This document shows positions 8,909 to 17,654 of a DNA stretch of 64,000 nucleotides, piece after piece. The notes below the pieces were generated by a model that saw nothing but the letters and a program-made list of their open reading frames with translations, was not told where the DNA came from and ran no database searches. This DNA comes from Pseudoxanthomonas sp. J31. GTDB taxonomy: Bacteria; Pseudomonadota; Gammaproteobacteria; Xanthomonadales; Xanthomonadaceae. Within the stretch, counting starts at the first letter, position 1. Every line of letters begins with the position of its first letter. The stretch covers positions 372,001 to 436,000 of the forward strand of contig NZ_AZNZ01000002.1 in the NCBI RefSeq assembly GCF_000510725.1. Direction: 5' to 3'. A program made the translations under genes and the position numbers.

Positions 8909-9778
8909 ATGGCCATCCGCATCGGCATTTCCGGCTGGCGCTACAAGCCCTGGCGTGGCGTGTTCTACCCGGCCGGACTGCCGCAGCGGCGGGAACTGGA
9001 ATACGCCGCGCGCAGCTTCGCCAGCGTCGAGCTCAACGGCTCGTTCTATTCGCTGCAATCGCCGGAAAGCTGGGCGGCGTGGGCCGAGCAGGTACCGCGC
9101 GACTTCGTGTTCGCGGTGAAGGGCCCGCGCTACGTGACCCACATGCTGCGCCTGCGCGGGGCGGAGACGGCATTGGCGAACTTCTTCGCCTCCGGGGTGC
9201 TGCAGCTGGGCCGCCACCTCGGGCCATTGCTGTGGCAGCTGCCGCCGTCCATGGCCTACGACCGCCAGGTGCTGGATGCCTTCCTCGGCCTGCTGCCACG
9301 CGATACCAGGGCCGCTTTGGCCCTGGCCCGCCGCCACGAACCGGCGCGTATGCGCGGCCGCACTGCCCTCCCGGCCGGCCCGAACCGGCGCCTGCGCCAT
9401 GCCCTGGAGATCCGCCACGACAGCTTCGACGACCCGGGCTTCGTGCGCCTGCTGCGGCGCCACCGGGTCGCGCTGGTGGTCTCGGACACGCCCGGCCGCT
9501 TTCCCTACGCGGAGGACGTCACCGCCGGCTTCATGTACCTGCGCCTGCACGGCGACACCGAGCTGTACCGCAGCGGCTACGGCGACGCGGCGCTGGATCG
9601 CTGGGCCGCGCGCATCCGGCGCTGGGCCGACGGCGGCGAGCCACGGGACGCGCGCCGCTTCCTGGACGCGCCCGCGCCGGCGGCGAAGCGGCGCGACGTG
9701 TACTGCTACTTCGACAACGATGCCAAGGTCCATGCCCCGCTCGACGCCCAGGCGCTGTACGCGCGCCTGGCGCGCTGA
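8909..9778 (+). CDS. DUF72 domain protein (YecE family), copy 1
   Basis: This is a TIM-barrel protein of the DUF72/YecE family, 289 residues. The family N-terminus IRIGISGWRYKPWRGVFYPAGLP is followed by FASVELNGSFYSLQSPESW and FAVKGPRYVTHMLRL. Function is not established. The stop is three bases from the converging yitT stop. A second, diverged family member lies at 46565-47326. Confidence 0.92.
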   Translation: MAIRIGISGWRYKPWRGVFYPAGLPQRRELEYAARSFASVELNGSFYSLQSPESWAAWAEQVPRDFVFAVKGPRYVTHMLRLRGAETALANFFASGVLQLGRHLGPLLWQLPPSMAYDRQVLDAFLGLLPRDTRAALALARRHEPARMRGRTALPAGPNRRLRHALEIRHDSFDDPGFVRLLRRHRVALVVSDTPGRFPYAEDVTAGFMYLRLHGDTELYRSGYGDAALDRWAARIRRWADGGEPRDARRFLDAPAPAAKRRDVYCYFDNDAKVHAPLDAQALYARLAR

Positions 9779-9781
9779 GGC

Positions 9782-10498
9782 CTACACGCCCATGTAGCGG
9801 TTGGGCCGGTGGTTGAACGTCAGCACCAGGCTCAGCACCACCGCACCCAGCGCCGAGTACGCGACCTTGGCCGGAGACAGTACCGCCAGCGCCACCGCCA
9901 TCAGCACCGCGTCGAACGCCAGCTGCACCTTGCCCGCGCTCCAGCCGCGCTCGCGCTGCAGGTACACGGCCAGGATGCCGAGGCCGCCGAGGCTGGCGCG
10001 GTGGCGGATGAAGAACAGGATGCCGAGCCCGCACAGCGCCCCGCCAACCAGCGCCGAGAACCAGGTATCCACGTGGGCGTAGCGGATCCAGCGCGGCAGC
10101 AGGTCGGTCAGCAGGCCGGTGGCGCCGACCGCGACGAAGGTCTTGAGGGTGAACTCCCAGCCCATGCGCCGCACCGCGATCCAGTAGAACGGCAGGTTGG
10201 AGAGCACGAACACCAGGCCGAAGTTCCAGCCCAGCGCGTAGTGCAGCAGCAGGGAGACCCCGGCCATGCCGCCGATCATCACCCCGCCCTGCGCGAACAA
10301 TGACATGCCCAGCGCCGCCACCAGGCTGGCCAGGACCATGCCCTGCACGTCCTCGGCCACGCTGTGGTGGAAGGCCTTGTCGTCGGCAGGGGTGCCCGCC
10401 GAGTCGGGCGGCGGGGTCAGCGGGCCGGCGGTGACCACCGCCCCGTCGTCGGGCAGCGCGTCCTGGCCGGGCCGGAGGTCGGAATCGGGGAAGCTCAC
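9782..10498 (-). CDS. YitT family integral membrane protein
   Basis: This predicted inner-membrane protein of about 238 residues has five or six hydrophobic helices, including MVLASLVAALGMSLFAQGG, VMIGGMAGVSLLLHYALGW and ALVGGALCGLGILFFIRHR. It matches the YitT/DUF161 core; the role is unknown. The start is uncertain. GTG at 10498 gives a short acidic/Pro-rich cytoplasmic N-terminus. An ATG at 10555 would add 19 Arg/Pro-rich residues that look unlike the family. It converges tightly on the DUF72 gene. Confidence 0.85.
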   Translation of the reverse strand: MSFPDSDLRPGQDALPDDGAVVTAGPLTPPPDSAGTPADDKAFHHSVAEDVQGMVLASLVAALGMSLFAQGGVMIGGMAGVSLLLHYALGWNFGLVFVLSNLPFYWIAVRRMGWEFTLKTFVAVGATGLLTDLLPRWIRYAHVDTWFSALVGGALCGLGILFFIRHRASLGGLGILAVYLQRERGWSAGKVQLAFDAVLMAVALAVLSPAKVAYSALGAVVLSLVLTFNHRPNRYMGV

Positions 10499-10672
10499 GG
10501 GAAGAGCGCCGCGTGGGGGGGCGCGTATTAGACACCAGGGCCGCGCAGGTTTCATCTGAAACCTGATGCCCGGCCGGGCGTGGGGCCGGGCCGGGGGGCT
10601 GGCTTCACTACAGCAGCAGCCCGCGCCGGGCCCATGCCGGCCGGCCGCCCGCGGCCGCCGGAAGCGCCCGCC

Positions 10673-11803
10673 TCAGCGCACCTCGGCGATCTCCACGCCG
10701 TCCAGGCCCTGGGACAGGGTGCGGGCGTCGCCGCCCTGGGAGAGCTTGATGCGCAGGCGCACCTCGTTCTGCGAGTCGGCGTAGCGCAGGGCGTCCTCGT
10801 AGGAGATCTCGCCGGCCTGGTACAGCTCGAACAGGCTCTGGTCGAAGGTCTTCATGCCCAGGTTGGTCGATTCCTTCATGACCTCCTTGAGCTTGTGGAT
10901 CTCGCCTTCGCGGATGTAGTCCTGGACCAGCGGCGTGCCCAGCAGGATCTCCATCGCCACCCGGCGGCCCTTGCCGTCCGGGGTCGGGATCAGCTGCTGC
11001 GCGACCACCGCCTTGAGGTTCAGCGACAGGTCCATCAGCAGCTGGTTGCGCCGGTCCTCGGGGAAGAAGTTGATGATGCGGTCCATCGCCTGGTTGGCGT
11101 TGTTCGCGTGCAGCGTGCACAGCACCAGGTGGCCGGTCTCGGCGAAGGCGATGGCGTGGTCCATGCCCTCGCGGGTGCGCACCTCGCCGATCATGATCAC
11201 GTCCGGCGCCTGGCGCAGGGTGTTCTTCAGCGCGGCCTCCCAGCTGTCGGTGTCGATGCCGACCTCGCGCTGGGTGACGATGCAGCCCTCGTGCTTGTGC
11301 ACGAACTCGATCGGGTCCTCGATGGTGATGATGTGCCCGGTCGAGTTCTGGTTGCGGTAGCCGATCATCGCCGCCAGCGAGGTCGACTTGCCGGTGCCGG
11401 TGGCGCCGACGAAGATGATGATGCCGCGCTTGGTCATCGCCAGGGTCTTGATGATCGGCGGCAGGTTCAGCTCCTCCACCGTCGGGATCCGGGTCTCGAT
11501 CCGGCGCAGCACCATGCCCACCTGGTTGCGCTGGTAGAAGCAGGAGACGCGGAAGCGGCCGACGCCGGCCACGCCGATGGCGAAGTTGCACTCGTGGGTC
11601 TTCTCGAACTCCTCGCGCTGCGCCGGGGTCATCACGTTGAGGACCATGTCGCGGCTCTGCTGCGGGGTCAGCGGCGTCTGCGTGATCGGCGTGATCTTGC
11701 CGTGCACCTTCATCGCCGGCGGCATGCCCGCGGTGATGAACAGGTCCGACGCCTTCTGGTGCGCCATCAGCTTGAGGAACGAGGTGAAATCCATGGTACT
11801 CAT
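10673..11803 (-). CDS. pilU: Type IV pilus retraction ATPase-like protein PilU
   Basis: PilU is a hexameric cytoplasmic ATPase that works with PilT in pilus retraction. The 376-residue protein has the PilT-type N-terminal domain (LMAHQKASDLFITAG), Walker A GATGTGKST near residue 136, the Asp box TIEDPIEFVHKHEG, Walker B DVIMIGEVRTREGM and the His box GHLVLCTLHANNA. Its C-terminus is longer and different from PilT, which identifies it as PilU. The start follows AGGAG at six bases, and that SD lies in a small hairpin (11808-11822). It is downstream of pilT in the same direction. Confidence 0.96.
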   Translation of the reverse strand: MSTMDFTSFLKLMAHQKASDLFITAGMPPAMKVHGKITPITQTPLTPQQSRDMVLNVMTPAQREEFEKTHECNFAIGVAGVGRFRVSCFYQRNQVGMVLRRIETRIPTVEELNLPPIIKTLAMTKRGIIIFVGATGTGKSTSLAAMIGYRNQNSTGHIITIEDPIEFVHKHEGCIVTQREVGIDTDSWEAALKNTLRQAPDVIMIGEVRTREGMDHAIAFAETGHLVLCTLHANNANQAMDRIINFFPEDRRNQLLMDLSLNLKAVVAQQLIPTPDGKGRRVAMEILLGTPLVQDYIREGEIHKLKEVMKESTNLGMKTFDQSLFELYQAGEISYEDALRYADSQNEVRLRIKLSQGGDARTLSQGLDGVEIAEVR

Positions 11804-11807
11804 CGAT

Positions 11808-11822
11808 GGCTCCTGCGGAGCC
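11808..11822 (-). promoter_or_regulatory. Hairpin containing the pilU ribosome binding site
   Basis: GGCTCC-TGC-GGAGCC is a perfect 6-bp stem with a 3-base loop. The pilU SD (AGGAG on the minus strand) lies inside it, five bases before the start codon, so the fold could limit pilU translation. Confidence 0.35.
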
Positions 11823-11945
11823 GGGATTCGTGATTGGTGGATTGGTGGTTCGAAAAAGCGCGGCTGCGCCCCAACTCACCGATCCCGCGTCACGACCCCC
11901 GGCCTTGTCGAATCACGAATTACAAATCGCCAATCGCGCGCCTTT
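11823..11945. repeat. Intergenic inverted-repeat element between pilT and pilU
   Basis: The left arm is built of GATTCGTGATTGGTGGATT units. The right arm (about 11908-11937, AATCACGAATTACAAATCGC) is its imperfect inverse, with about 60 bp between. The region is AT-richer than the genes around it. A fragment of the same GGGATTNGTGATTGGTG type appears at 50436-50458, so it looks like a dispersed element of the genome. Confidence 0.6.
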
Positions 11946-11949
11946 CCGG

Positions 11950-12987
11950 TCACTCGAACAGCCGCTTGTCCTTGGCGTACTCGCGCGCCTGCTGGCGGGT
12001 GACCAGGCCCCGCTTGACCAGGTCCTGCAGGTGCTGGTCGAGGGTCATCATTCCGTACTGCTGGCCGGTCTGGATCGCCGAGTACATCTGCGCGACCTTG
12101 TCCTCGCGGATCAGGTTGCGGATGGCCGGGGTGCCGACCATGATCTCCCAGGCCGCGGTGCGGCCGCCGCCGACCTTCTTCAGCAGCGCCTGCGAGATCA
12201 CCGCGCGCAGCGACTCGGACAGCATCGAACGCACCATCGGCTTCTCGCCGGCGGGGAACACGTCGATGATGCGGTCGATGGTCTTGGCCGCCGAGCTGGT
12301 GTGCAGGGTGCCGAACACCAGGTGGCCGGTCTCCGCGGCGGTCAGCGCCAGGCGGATGGTCTCCAGGTCGCGCATTTCGCCGACCAGGATGTAGTCCGGG
12401 TCCTCGCGCAGCGCCGAGCGCAGGGCCTCGTTGAAGCCGTGGGTGTCGCGGTGCACCTCGCGCTGGTTGATCAGGCACTTCTGCGAGGTGTGGACGAACT
12501 CGATCGGGTCCTCGACGGTGAGGATGTGCCCGTACTCGTTCTTGTTGATGTGGTCGATCATCGCCGCCAGCGTGGTCGACTTGCCCGAGCCGGTCGGGCC
12601 GGTGACCAGGATCAGGCCCTGCGGCTGGTTGATCAGCTGGCGGAACACCGGCGGGCAGCCCAGGTCCTCCAGGGTCAGGACCTCGGAGGGAATGGTGCGG
12701 AACACCGCGCCGGCGCCGCGGTTCTGGTTGAACGCGTTGACGCGGAAGCGGGCCAGCGACGGGATCTCGAACGAGAAGTCGACCTCGAGGAACTCCTCGT
12801 AGTCCCGGCGCTGCTTGTCCGACATGATGTCGTACACCAGCGCGTGGACCTGCTTGTGGTCCAGGGCGGGAATGTTGATCCGGCGGACGTCGCCATCCAC
12901 GCGGATCATCGGCGGCAGGCCGGCGGACAGGTGCAGGTCCGAAGCCTTGTTCTTGACCGAGAAGGCCAGCAGTTCGGCGATATCCAT
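11950..12987 (-). CDS. pilT: Type IV pilus twitching motility ATPase PilT
   Basis: PilT is the pilus retraction motor. The 345-residue protein begins MDIAELLAFSVKNKASDLHLSAGLPPMIRVDG. It contains Walker A GPTGSGKSTTLAAM near 130, the Asp box TVEDPIEFVHTS, Walker B YILVGEMRDLETI, the His box GHLVFGTLHTSSA and the PilT-specific C-terminal motif AIRNLIREDK. The open frame extends 34 codons further upstream, but the ATG at 12987 gives the conserved N-terminus and leaves room for the promoter at 13062-13089. pilU is 146 bp downstream, beyond a repeat element. Confidence 0.97.
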   Translation of the reverse strand: MDIAELLAFSVKNKASDLHLSAGLPPMIRVDGDVRRINIPALDHKQVHALVYDIMSDKQRRDYEEFLEVDFSFEIPSLARFRVNAFNQNRGAGAVFRTIPSEVLTLEDLGCPPVFRQLINQPQGLILVTGPTGSGKSTTLAAMIDHINKNEYGHILTVEDPIEFVHTSQKCLINQREVHRDTHGFNEALRSALREDPDYILVGEMRDLETIRLALTAAETGHLVFGTLHTSSAAKTIDRIIDVFPAGEKPMVRSMLSESLRAVISQALLKKVGGGRTAAWEIMVGTPAIRNLIREDKVAQMYSAIQTGQQYGMMTLDQHLQDLVKRGLVTRQQAREYAKDKRLFE

Positions 12988-13061
12988 TGCGTGAGTTTTC
13001 CCCAGAATTCCCCGGCCGCCCGGCCCCTTGGCGGGCTGGCGTGCGATGTCCCCTTGGCGGC

Positions 13062-13089
13062 AGTATAGCGCCCCATTCCCCCCTGCCAA
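13062..13089 (-). promoter_or_regulatory. Sigma-70 promoter for pilT(-pilU)
   Basis: On the minus strand TTGGCA (13089-13084) and a perfect extended TATACT (13067-13062) are separated by 16 bp. Transcription would begin near 13055, giving a 68-base leader before the pilT ATG. The region is shared with the divergent yggS. Confidence 0.6.
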
Positions 13090-13103
13090 TCCCGTTGCCG
13101 ACC

Positions 13104-13802
13104 GTGTCCCAGCCCGCCCCTTCCGAACGCCTGCAGCAGGTCCTCGCGCGCATCGACGCCGCGGCCCGGGCCGCCGGCCGCCCGCGGCCGCGCCTGCTGG
13201 CGGTGTCCAAGCTGCAACCGGCCGAGGCGGTCGCCGCCCTGGCCGCTGCCGGGCAGCTGGCGTTCGGCGAGAACTACGTGCAGGAGGGCGCGGCCAAGCG
13301 CCAGGCCCTGGATCCGGCGCTGGACGCCCCCCTGGAGTGGCACCTGATCGGGCACCTGCAGTCGAACAAGGCGGCGCTGGCCGCGCGCACCTTCCACTGG
13401 GTGCACAGCATCGACCGCCGCAGCGTGGTCGACGCCCTGGCCGCCAGGCGCAACCCGGACGCGCCGCCGCTGAACGTGCTGCTGCAGGTCAACGTCGAAG
13501 GCGAGGCCGGCAAGGCCGGCTGCCGCCCGGACGAGGTGGCGGCGCTGGCCGCGGCGGTGGCCGCGCAGCCGCGCCTGGCACTGCGCGGACTGATGGCGAT
13601 CCCGGTGCCGCACCCGGACCCTGAGGACCGCCGCCCCGCCTTCCGCGCGATGAAGCAGCTGTTCGACGAGCTGGCCGCGCGCCACCCGGCCGTGGACACG
13701 CTGTCGATGGGCATGAGCGACGACTTCGCCGTGGCCATCGCCGAGGGCGCCACCCTGGTGCGCATCGGCACCGCCCTGTTCGGGCCGCGCCCGCCGCGCT
13801 GA
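13104..13802 (+). CDS. yggS: YggS family pyridoxal phosphate homeostasis protein
   Basis: This is a PLP-binding fold III (alanine-racemase-like barrel) protein that buffers free PLP. It has 232 residues from a GTG at 13104. The PLP lysine lies in LLAVSKLQPAEAV; FGENYVQEG, WHLIGHLQSNKA and SMGMSDDFAVAIAEGATLVRIGTALFG follow, all family signatures. The frame is open upstream to 12987, but those codons overlap the pilT promoter and are Pro/Arg-rich shadow. It is divergent from pilT and followed by proC, a conserved trio in proteobacteria. Confidence 0.94.
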   Translation: MSQPAPSERLQQVLARIDAAARAAGRPRPRLLAVSKLQPAEAVAALAAAGQLAFGENYVQEGAAKRQALDPALDAPLEWHLIGHLQSNKAALAARTFHWVHSIDRRSVVDALAARRNPDAPPLNVLLQVNVEGEAGKAGCRPDEVAALAAAVAAQPRLALRGLMAIPVPHPDPEDRRPAFRAMKQLFDELAARHPAVDTLSMGMSDDFAVAIAEGATLVRIGTALFGPRPPR

Positions 13803-13854
13803 GGCGCCGCGCGCTGGCGCTAGACTGCGGCTTTTCCCATCGCAGGTGGCGTCG

Positions 13855-14691
13855 ATGTCCTCCATCCCCGATCCGACCGAGCTTCCCACCATCGCCTTCA
13901 TCGGCGGCGGCAACATGGCCCGCAGCCTGATCGGCGGCCTGGTCGCGCGCGGCGCCGATCCGGCGCGGATCCGCGTGGCCGAGCCGGTGCCGGCCCTGCG
14001 CGAGGCGCTGGCCGCGGACTTCGGGGTGCAGGCGTTCGCCGAGGCGTCCGCGGCGGTGCAAGGCGCCGGGCTGTGGCTGCTGGCGGTCAAGCCGCAGGTC
14101 ATGCGCGCGGCATGCGCACCGCTGGCCGCGACCGCGGCCGCGGCCAGCCCGCTGGTGGTCTCCATCGCCGCGGGCATCACCGTGGACCGGCTGCGCGAAT
14201 GGCTCGGCGGCGATGCCGCGGTCGTGCGCTGCATGCCCAACACCCCTGCCCTGCTTGGCGCCGGTGTCACCGGCCTGTACGCCGGCCCCGGCGTGGACGC
14301 GCGCCGGCGCGCGCAGGCCGAGGCGGTGCTGGCCGCCGCCGGCGCCACGGTGTGGATCGGCGAGGAAACGCTGATGGACGCGGTGACCGCGGTGTCCGGC
14401 AGCGGCCCGGCCTACGTGTTCCTGCTGGCCGAGGCGATGCAGGCGGCGGCGCGCGGCGAGGGCCTGGACCCGGAGCAGGCGCGCACCCTGGTCGTGCACA
14501 CCCTGCTCGGCGCGGCGCGCATGCTGGCCGAGACCGGCGAGCCTGCCGATGAACTGCGCCGGCGCGTGACCTCGCCCGGCGGCACCACCCAGGCGGCGAT
14601 CGAACGCTTCCAGGCCGACGGCTTCGAGGCCCTGGTCGCGCGCGCGATCCATGCGGCGCGGGTGCGCGGCGCGGAACTGGCGGGAGGCTGA
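13855..14691 (+). CDS. proC: Pyrroline-5-carboxylate reductase
   Basis: ProC carries out the last step of proline synthesis, NAD(P)H-dependent reduction of pyrroline-5-carboxylate. The 278-residue protein has the Rossmann start TIAFIGGGNMARSLIGGL, CMPNTPALLGAGVTGLY and the C-terminal signature SGSGPAYVFLLAEAM with VTSPGGTTQAAIE. The ATG at 13855 is preferred over a GTG three codons earlier. yggS lies 52 bp upstream and the DUF4426 lipoprotein begins two bases after its stop. Confidence 0.97.
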   Translation: MSSIPDPTELPTIAFIGGGNMARSLIGGLVARGADPARIRVAEPVPALREALAADFGVQAFAEASAAVQGAGLWLLAVKPQVMRAACAPLAATAAAASPLVVSIAAGITVDRLREWLGGDAAVVRCMPNTPALLGAGVTGLYAGPGVDARRRAQAEAVLAAAGATVWIGEETLMDAVTAVSGSGPAYVFLLAEAMQAAARGEGLDPEQARTLVVHTLLGAARMLAETGEPADELRRRVTSPGGTTQAAIERFQADGFEALVARAIHAARVRGAELAGG

Positions 14692-14692
14692 G

Positions 14693-15163
14693 ATGCACGC
14701 ACGCGCGAGGAAGAGCTGGCTGCTCGCCGCCCTGCTGCCGCTGCTGGCCGGCTGCGGCGGCGAGGCGCCGCAGCCGGCGCAGTTCGTGCCGCCGGCGCCG
14801 GCGGTGGCGGAGCTGGATGGACCGCTGCTGGCCCGCTACACCCTGCTGCCAACCCTGGCGCTGGACCCGGCCATGGCGCGCGGCTACGGCATCGAACGCA
14901 CGCCGGGCAAGGCGCTGCTGCTGGTGGCCCTGCGCCACGACGATGGCGACGGCGACGAACGCCCGGCCGCCGGCCAGGTGCGCGCGCAGGCGCGCGACCT
15001 GTCCGGCCGCGTACAGCAGGTGGCGATGCGCGAACTGCGCAGCGGCGGCTACGTCGACCACATCGGCCTGGTCGACGTCGCCGCACACGACGTGGTCCGC
15101 GTCGACGTCGAGGTACTGGCTGGCGGGCGGCGCCACCGTTTCGATTTCCAGCGCAACTTCTAG
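14693..15163 (+). CDS. DUF4426 family lipoprotein
   Basis: This is a predicted 156-residue lipoprotein. A basic start and hydrophobic stretch end in LLAGC. The mature part shows the DUF4426 pattern: RYTLLPTLALDPAMARGYGIERTPGKALLLVALRH, then a beta-rich end finishing FDFQRNF. The family has no known activity but recurrently follows proC, as here, where the ATG is two bases past the proC stop with GGGAGG as SD inside proC. It is probably periplasmic and co-transcribed with yggS-proC. Confidence 0.85.
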   Translation: MHARARKSWLLAALLPLLAGCGGEAPQPAQFVPPAPAVAELDGPLLARYTLLPTLALDPAMARGYGIERTPGKALLLVALRHDDGDGDERPAAGQVRAQARDLSGRVQQVAMRELRSGGYVDHIGLVDVAAHDVVRVDVEVLAGGRRHRFDFQRNF

Positions 15164-15360
15164 TGCGTTTGCATCGCCTCGCTGCTGCACGTTAAGGTCG
15201 GCAGCGGGAGCGTCGGCGCGGCATCCGCCCGCGGCGACAAGGGGGGGAACAAGTTGCTGGCCGCATGGCGCCTTCGCGCCAGCGGGCCGCCGTCCGGCGT
15301 GCCCGTGCGGCCGGCTGGGGATCATGGGCCGCGCCTGCGGCCACCTTGGGGACGCTTTCA
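15164..15360. other. Intergenic stretch with a small hairpin
   Basis: No gene is convincing here. TGGCGC-CTTC-GCGCCA at 15266-15281 is a perfect 6-bp stem with a tight loop, and GC-rich dyads follow up to the next gene. It may be part of a structured leader for the gene at 15361. Confidence 0.3.
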
Positions 15361-15780
15361 ATGCAAAAGACGTTGATTCTGCCCGGCCTGCTGCTGGGCC
15401 TGGCCTTCGCCTCCACCGCCGTCGCAGCCGATTGCCCGACGCTGCCGCAAGGCGCCGGCGTGCAGTGGGAGGAAACCGAGGGGAAGAGCTACAAGGTCTG
15501 CCGCGCCATCGACCAGGACGGCACCCAGCTGCTGGGGGTGATGTTCACCGACAGCGAGCCGCTGAAGCTGCGCCGCCGCAACCGGGTCGAGGAAGGCTGG
15601 GTCGGCCAGCACGTGGTGGTGTGGTACCGCCCCGAGATCGCCGAGGCCGGCGCGGCCGAGAAGCGGATCACCGTGGTCGAGCTGGATGAGGACCGCTACG
15701 CCCAGATCTGGCTGGACGCCAACGACCCGGACCAGCTGCGGCGGGCGATGAACCTGGCGCAGCAGCTTTACCTGCACTGA
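15361..15780 (+). CDS. Hypothetical secreted protein
   Basis: This 139-residue protein has a clean Sec signal peptide (MQKTLILPGLLLGLAFASTAVAA, cleavage after AVA-A). The mature part is small and acidic, with two cysteines and a middle stretch LKLRRRNRVEEGWVGQHVVVWYRPEI. I do not recognise a family. The start was chosen because it opens the signal peptide; the frame is open upstream but without signal character. It lies between DUF4426 and the converging pirin gene. Confidence 0.75.
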   Translation: MQKTLILPGLLLGLAFASTAVAADCPTLPQGAGVQWEETEGKSYKVCRAIDQDGTQLLGVMFTDSEPLKLRRRNRVEEGWVGQHVVVWYRPEIAEAGAAEKRITVVELDEDRYAQIWLDANDPDQLRRAMNLAQQLYLH

Positions 15781-15827
15781 GCCGTCCCTGGCGCCGGCCA
15801 CGGCCGGCGCCAGGCCTGCACCCGCGG

Positions 15828-16688
15828 CTAGAAGCGCCCTTCCTGGAAGTCGACGAAGGCCTGCATCAGCTCCTGGCGGGTGTTCATCACGAACGGGCCG
15901 TAGCGGGCCACCGGTTCGCGCAGCGGGCGGCCGGCGACCAGGATCAGCCGCGCCGGCGTCGCGCCGGCGCGCAGCACCAGGCGGGTGCCGCCGCCGAGCA
16001 CGCCCAGCTGGCTGGTTTCCAGCAGGCGTGCGTCCCCGCCCTCGCCCACCGTGGCCTGTCCTTCGAACACGTAGGCGAAGGCGTTATGGCCCGCGGCCAG
16101 TTCGCATTCCCACGCGCTGCCGGCAGCCAGGATGATGTCCAGGTACAGGGGATCGGTGGCCGGCTGCCGGATCGGGCCTTCGACGCCGCCGGCCCGGCCG
16201 GCGATCACCCTGACCTCCACGCCCGCGGCCGGATGCGCCACCGGAATGCGCTCGGCGCCGAATTCCTGGTAGCGCGGATCGGTCATCTTCTCGCGCGCCG
16301 GCAGGTTCACCCACAGCTGGAAGCCGCGCATGCGCCCGGACTCCTGCTCGGGCATCTCCGAATGCACCAGGCCGCGGCCGGCGGTCATCCACTGCACGCC
16401 GCCGGAGGTCAGCAGGCCTTCGTTGCCGTGGTTGTCACGGTGGCGCATGCGCCCGTCGAGCATGTAGGTGACGGTCTCGAAGCCGCGGTGCGGATGGTCC
16501 GGGAAGCCGGCGATGTAGTCCTCGGCGCGGTCGGTGCCGAACTCGTCCAGCAGCAGGAACGGGTCCAGGTCCGGCAGCTCCGGGCCGCCGATGACGCGGG
16601 TCAGGCGCACGCCGGCGCCGTCGGAGGTGGGCAGGCCGCGGACCTTGCGCAGCACGCGGACGGATTCGACCTGCGGATGGATGCTCAT
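15828..16688 (-). CDS. Pirin family protein
   Basis: This is a bicupin iron-binding protein of 286 residues. The N-terminal cupin metal ligands are in DHPHRGFETVTYMLDGRMRHRDNHGNEG and GLVHSEMPEQESG. The C-terminal pirin domain begins near residue 180. Related enzymes act as quercetin dioxygenases or redox sensors; which applies here cannot be told. GGAGA five bases before ATG 16688 decides the start over an ATG eight codons upstream. It is downstream of potI in the same direction, 120 bp away. Confidence 0.92.
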   Translation of the reverse strand: MSIHPQVESVRVLRKVRGLPTSDGAGVRLTRVIGGPELPDLDPFLLLDEFGTDRAEDYIAGFPDHPHRGFETVTYMLDGRMRHRDNHGNEGLLTSGGVQWMTAGRGLVHSEMPEQESGRMRGFQLWVNLPAREKMTDPRYQEFGAERIPVAHPAAGVEVRVIAGRAGGVEGPIRQPATDPLYLDIILAAGSAWECELAAGHNAFAYVFEGQATVGEGGDARLLETSQLGVLGGGTRLVLRAGATPARLILVAGRPLREPVARYGPFVMNTRQELMQAFVDFQEGRF

Positions 16689-16808
16689 GGTGTTCTCCGG
16701 GTTGGATTGCACGGGAGCATGGGGCCCGCGGCCGCGGCCCGAAACCGGGCCTGCGGCGAAGAACCGTTGCGAAAGTGGAACGATTACAGAAAAAGACCCG
16801 CCGTCGTT

Positions 16809-17654
16809 TCAGCTATTGTCCTGCAGCGCCAGCTGCATGTCGCGCTGGCGCCGCTTGTCCTCGCGGTACATCAGCCACCAGCCGACCACCGCCGCCAGCG
16901 ACACGGCCATCATCAGCAGGGTGGCCAGGGCGTTGATCTTGGGACTCACGCCCAGCCGCACCGAGGAGAAGATCTTGATCGGCAGGGTGGTCGATTCCGG
17001 GCCGGAGACGAAGCTGGCGATCACCACGTCGTCCAGCGACAGGGTGAAGGCCAGCAGCCAGCCGGAGACCAGGGCCGGGGCGATGATCGGCAGGGTGATC
17101 AGGAAGAACACCTTCAGCCGGTTGGCGCCCAGGTCCATGGCCGCCTCCTCCAGCGAGCGGTCCAGCTCCTGCAGGCGCGAGGACACCACCACAGTCACGA
17201 AGGACACGGTGAGGGTCACGTGCGCGATCCAGATCGCGACCATGCCCTTGGACGGCAGGCCCAGCGCACCGCCCACCGAGACCAGCATCAGCAGGATCGA
17301 CAGGCCGATGATCACCTCCGGCATCACCAGCGGCGCGGTGACCAGGGCGCCGAACAGGGTCTTGCCGGGGAAGCGGCGGAACCGGGTCATCACCATCGCG
17401 CCGAGGGTGCCGATCACGGTGGCCGCGGTCGCGGTCCAGAACGCGATGCGCAGGCTGACCCAGGCCGCGTCCAGCATCTGCCGGTCGCGCATCAGCTCGC
17501 CGTACCACTTCACCGAGAACCCGGCCCAGACCGTGGCCAGGCGCGAGGAATTGAAGGAGTACACCACCAGCAGCACGATCGGCAGGTACAGGAAGGCGAA
17601 GCCCAGCACGAGCACCGCCCAGCGCAGCATGCGCATGCCCAGGGAGTCGTTCAT
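16809..17654 (-). CDS. potI: Putrescine ABC transporter permease PotI
   Basis: This is the second inner-membrane permease of a polyamine importer, 281 residues. Six helices are visible, starting LRWAVLVLGFAFLYLPIVLLVVYSFN, and the cytoplasmic EAA loop is LEEAAMDLGANRLKVFFLITLP. The ATG overlaps the potH stop (ATGA), so the two are coupled. It is the last gene of the leftward polyamine operon. Spermidine-type PotC is close in sequence; putrescine is inferred from the catabolic genes upstream. Confidence 0.95.
   Translation of the reverse strand: MNDSLGMRMLRWAVLVLGFAFLYLPIVLLVVYSFNSSRLATVWAGFSVKWYGELMRDRQMLDAAWVSLRIAFWTATAATVIGTLGAMVMTRFRRFPGKTLFGALVTAPLVMPEVIIGLSILLMLVSVGGALGLPSKGMVAIWIAHVTLTVSFVTVVVSSRLQELDRSLEEAAMDLGANRLKVFFLITLPIIAPALVSGWLLAFTLSLDDVVIASFVSGPESTTLPIKIFSSVRLGVSPKINALATLLMMAVSLAAVVGWWLMYREDKRRQRDMQLALQDNS

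Noticed and set aside
10568-10579. Palindrome GCCCGGCCGGGC upstream of pilU's end as an operator
   Set aside because: Short GC-only palindromes like this are expected by chance at this base composition.
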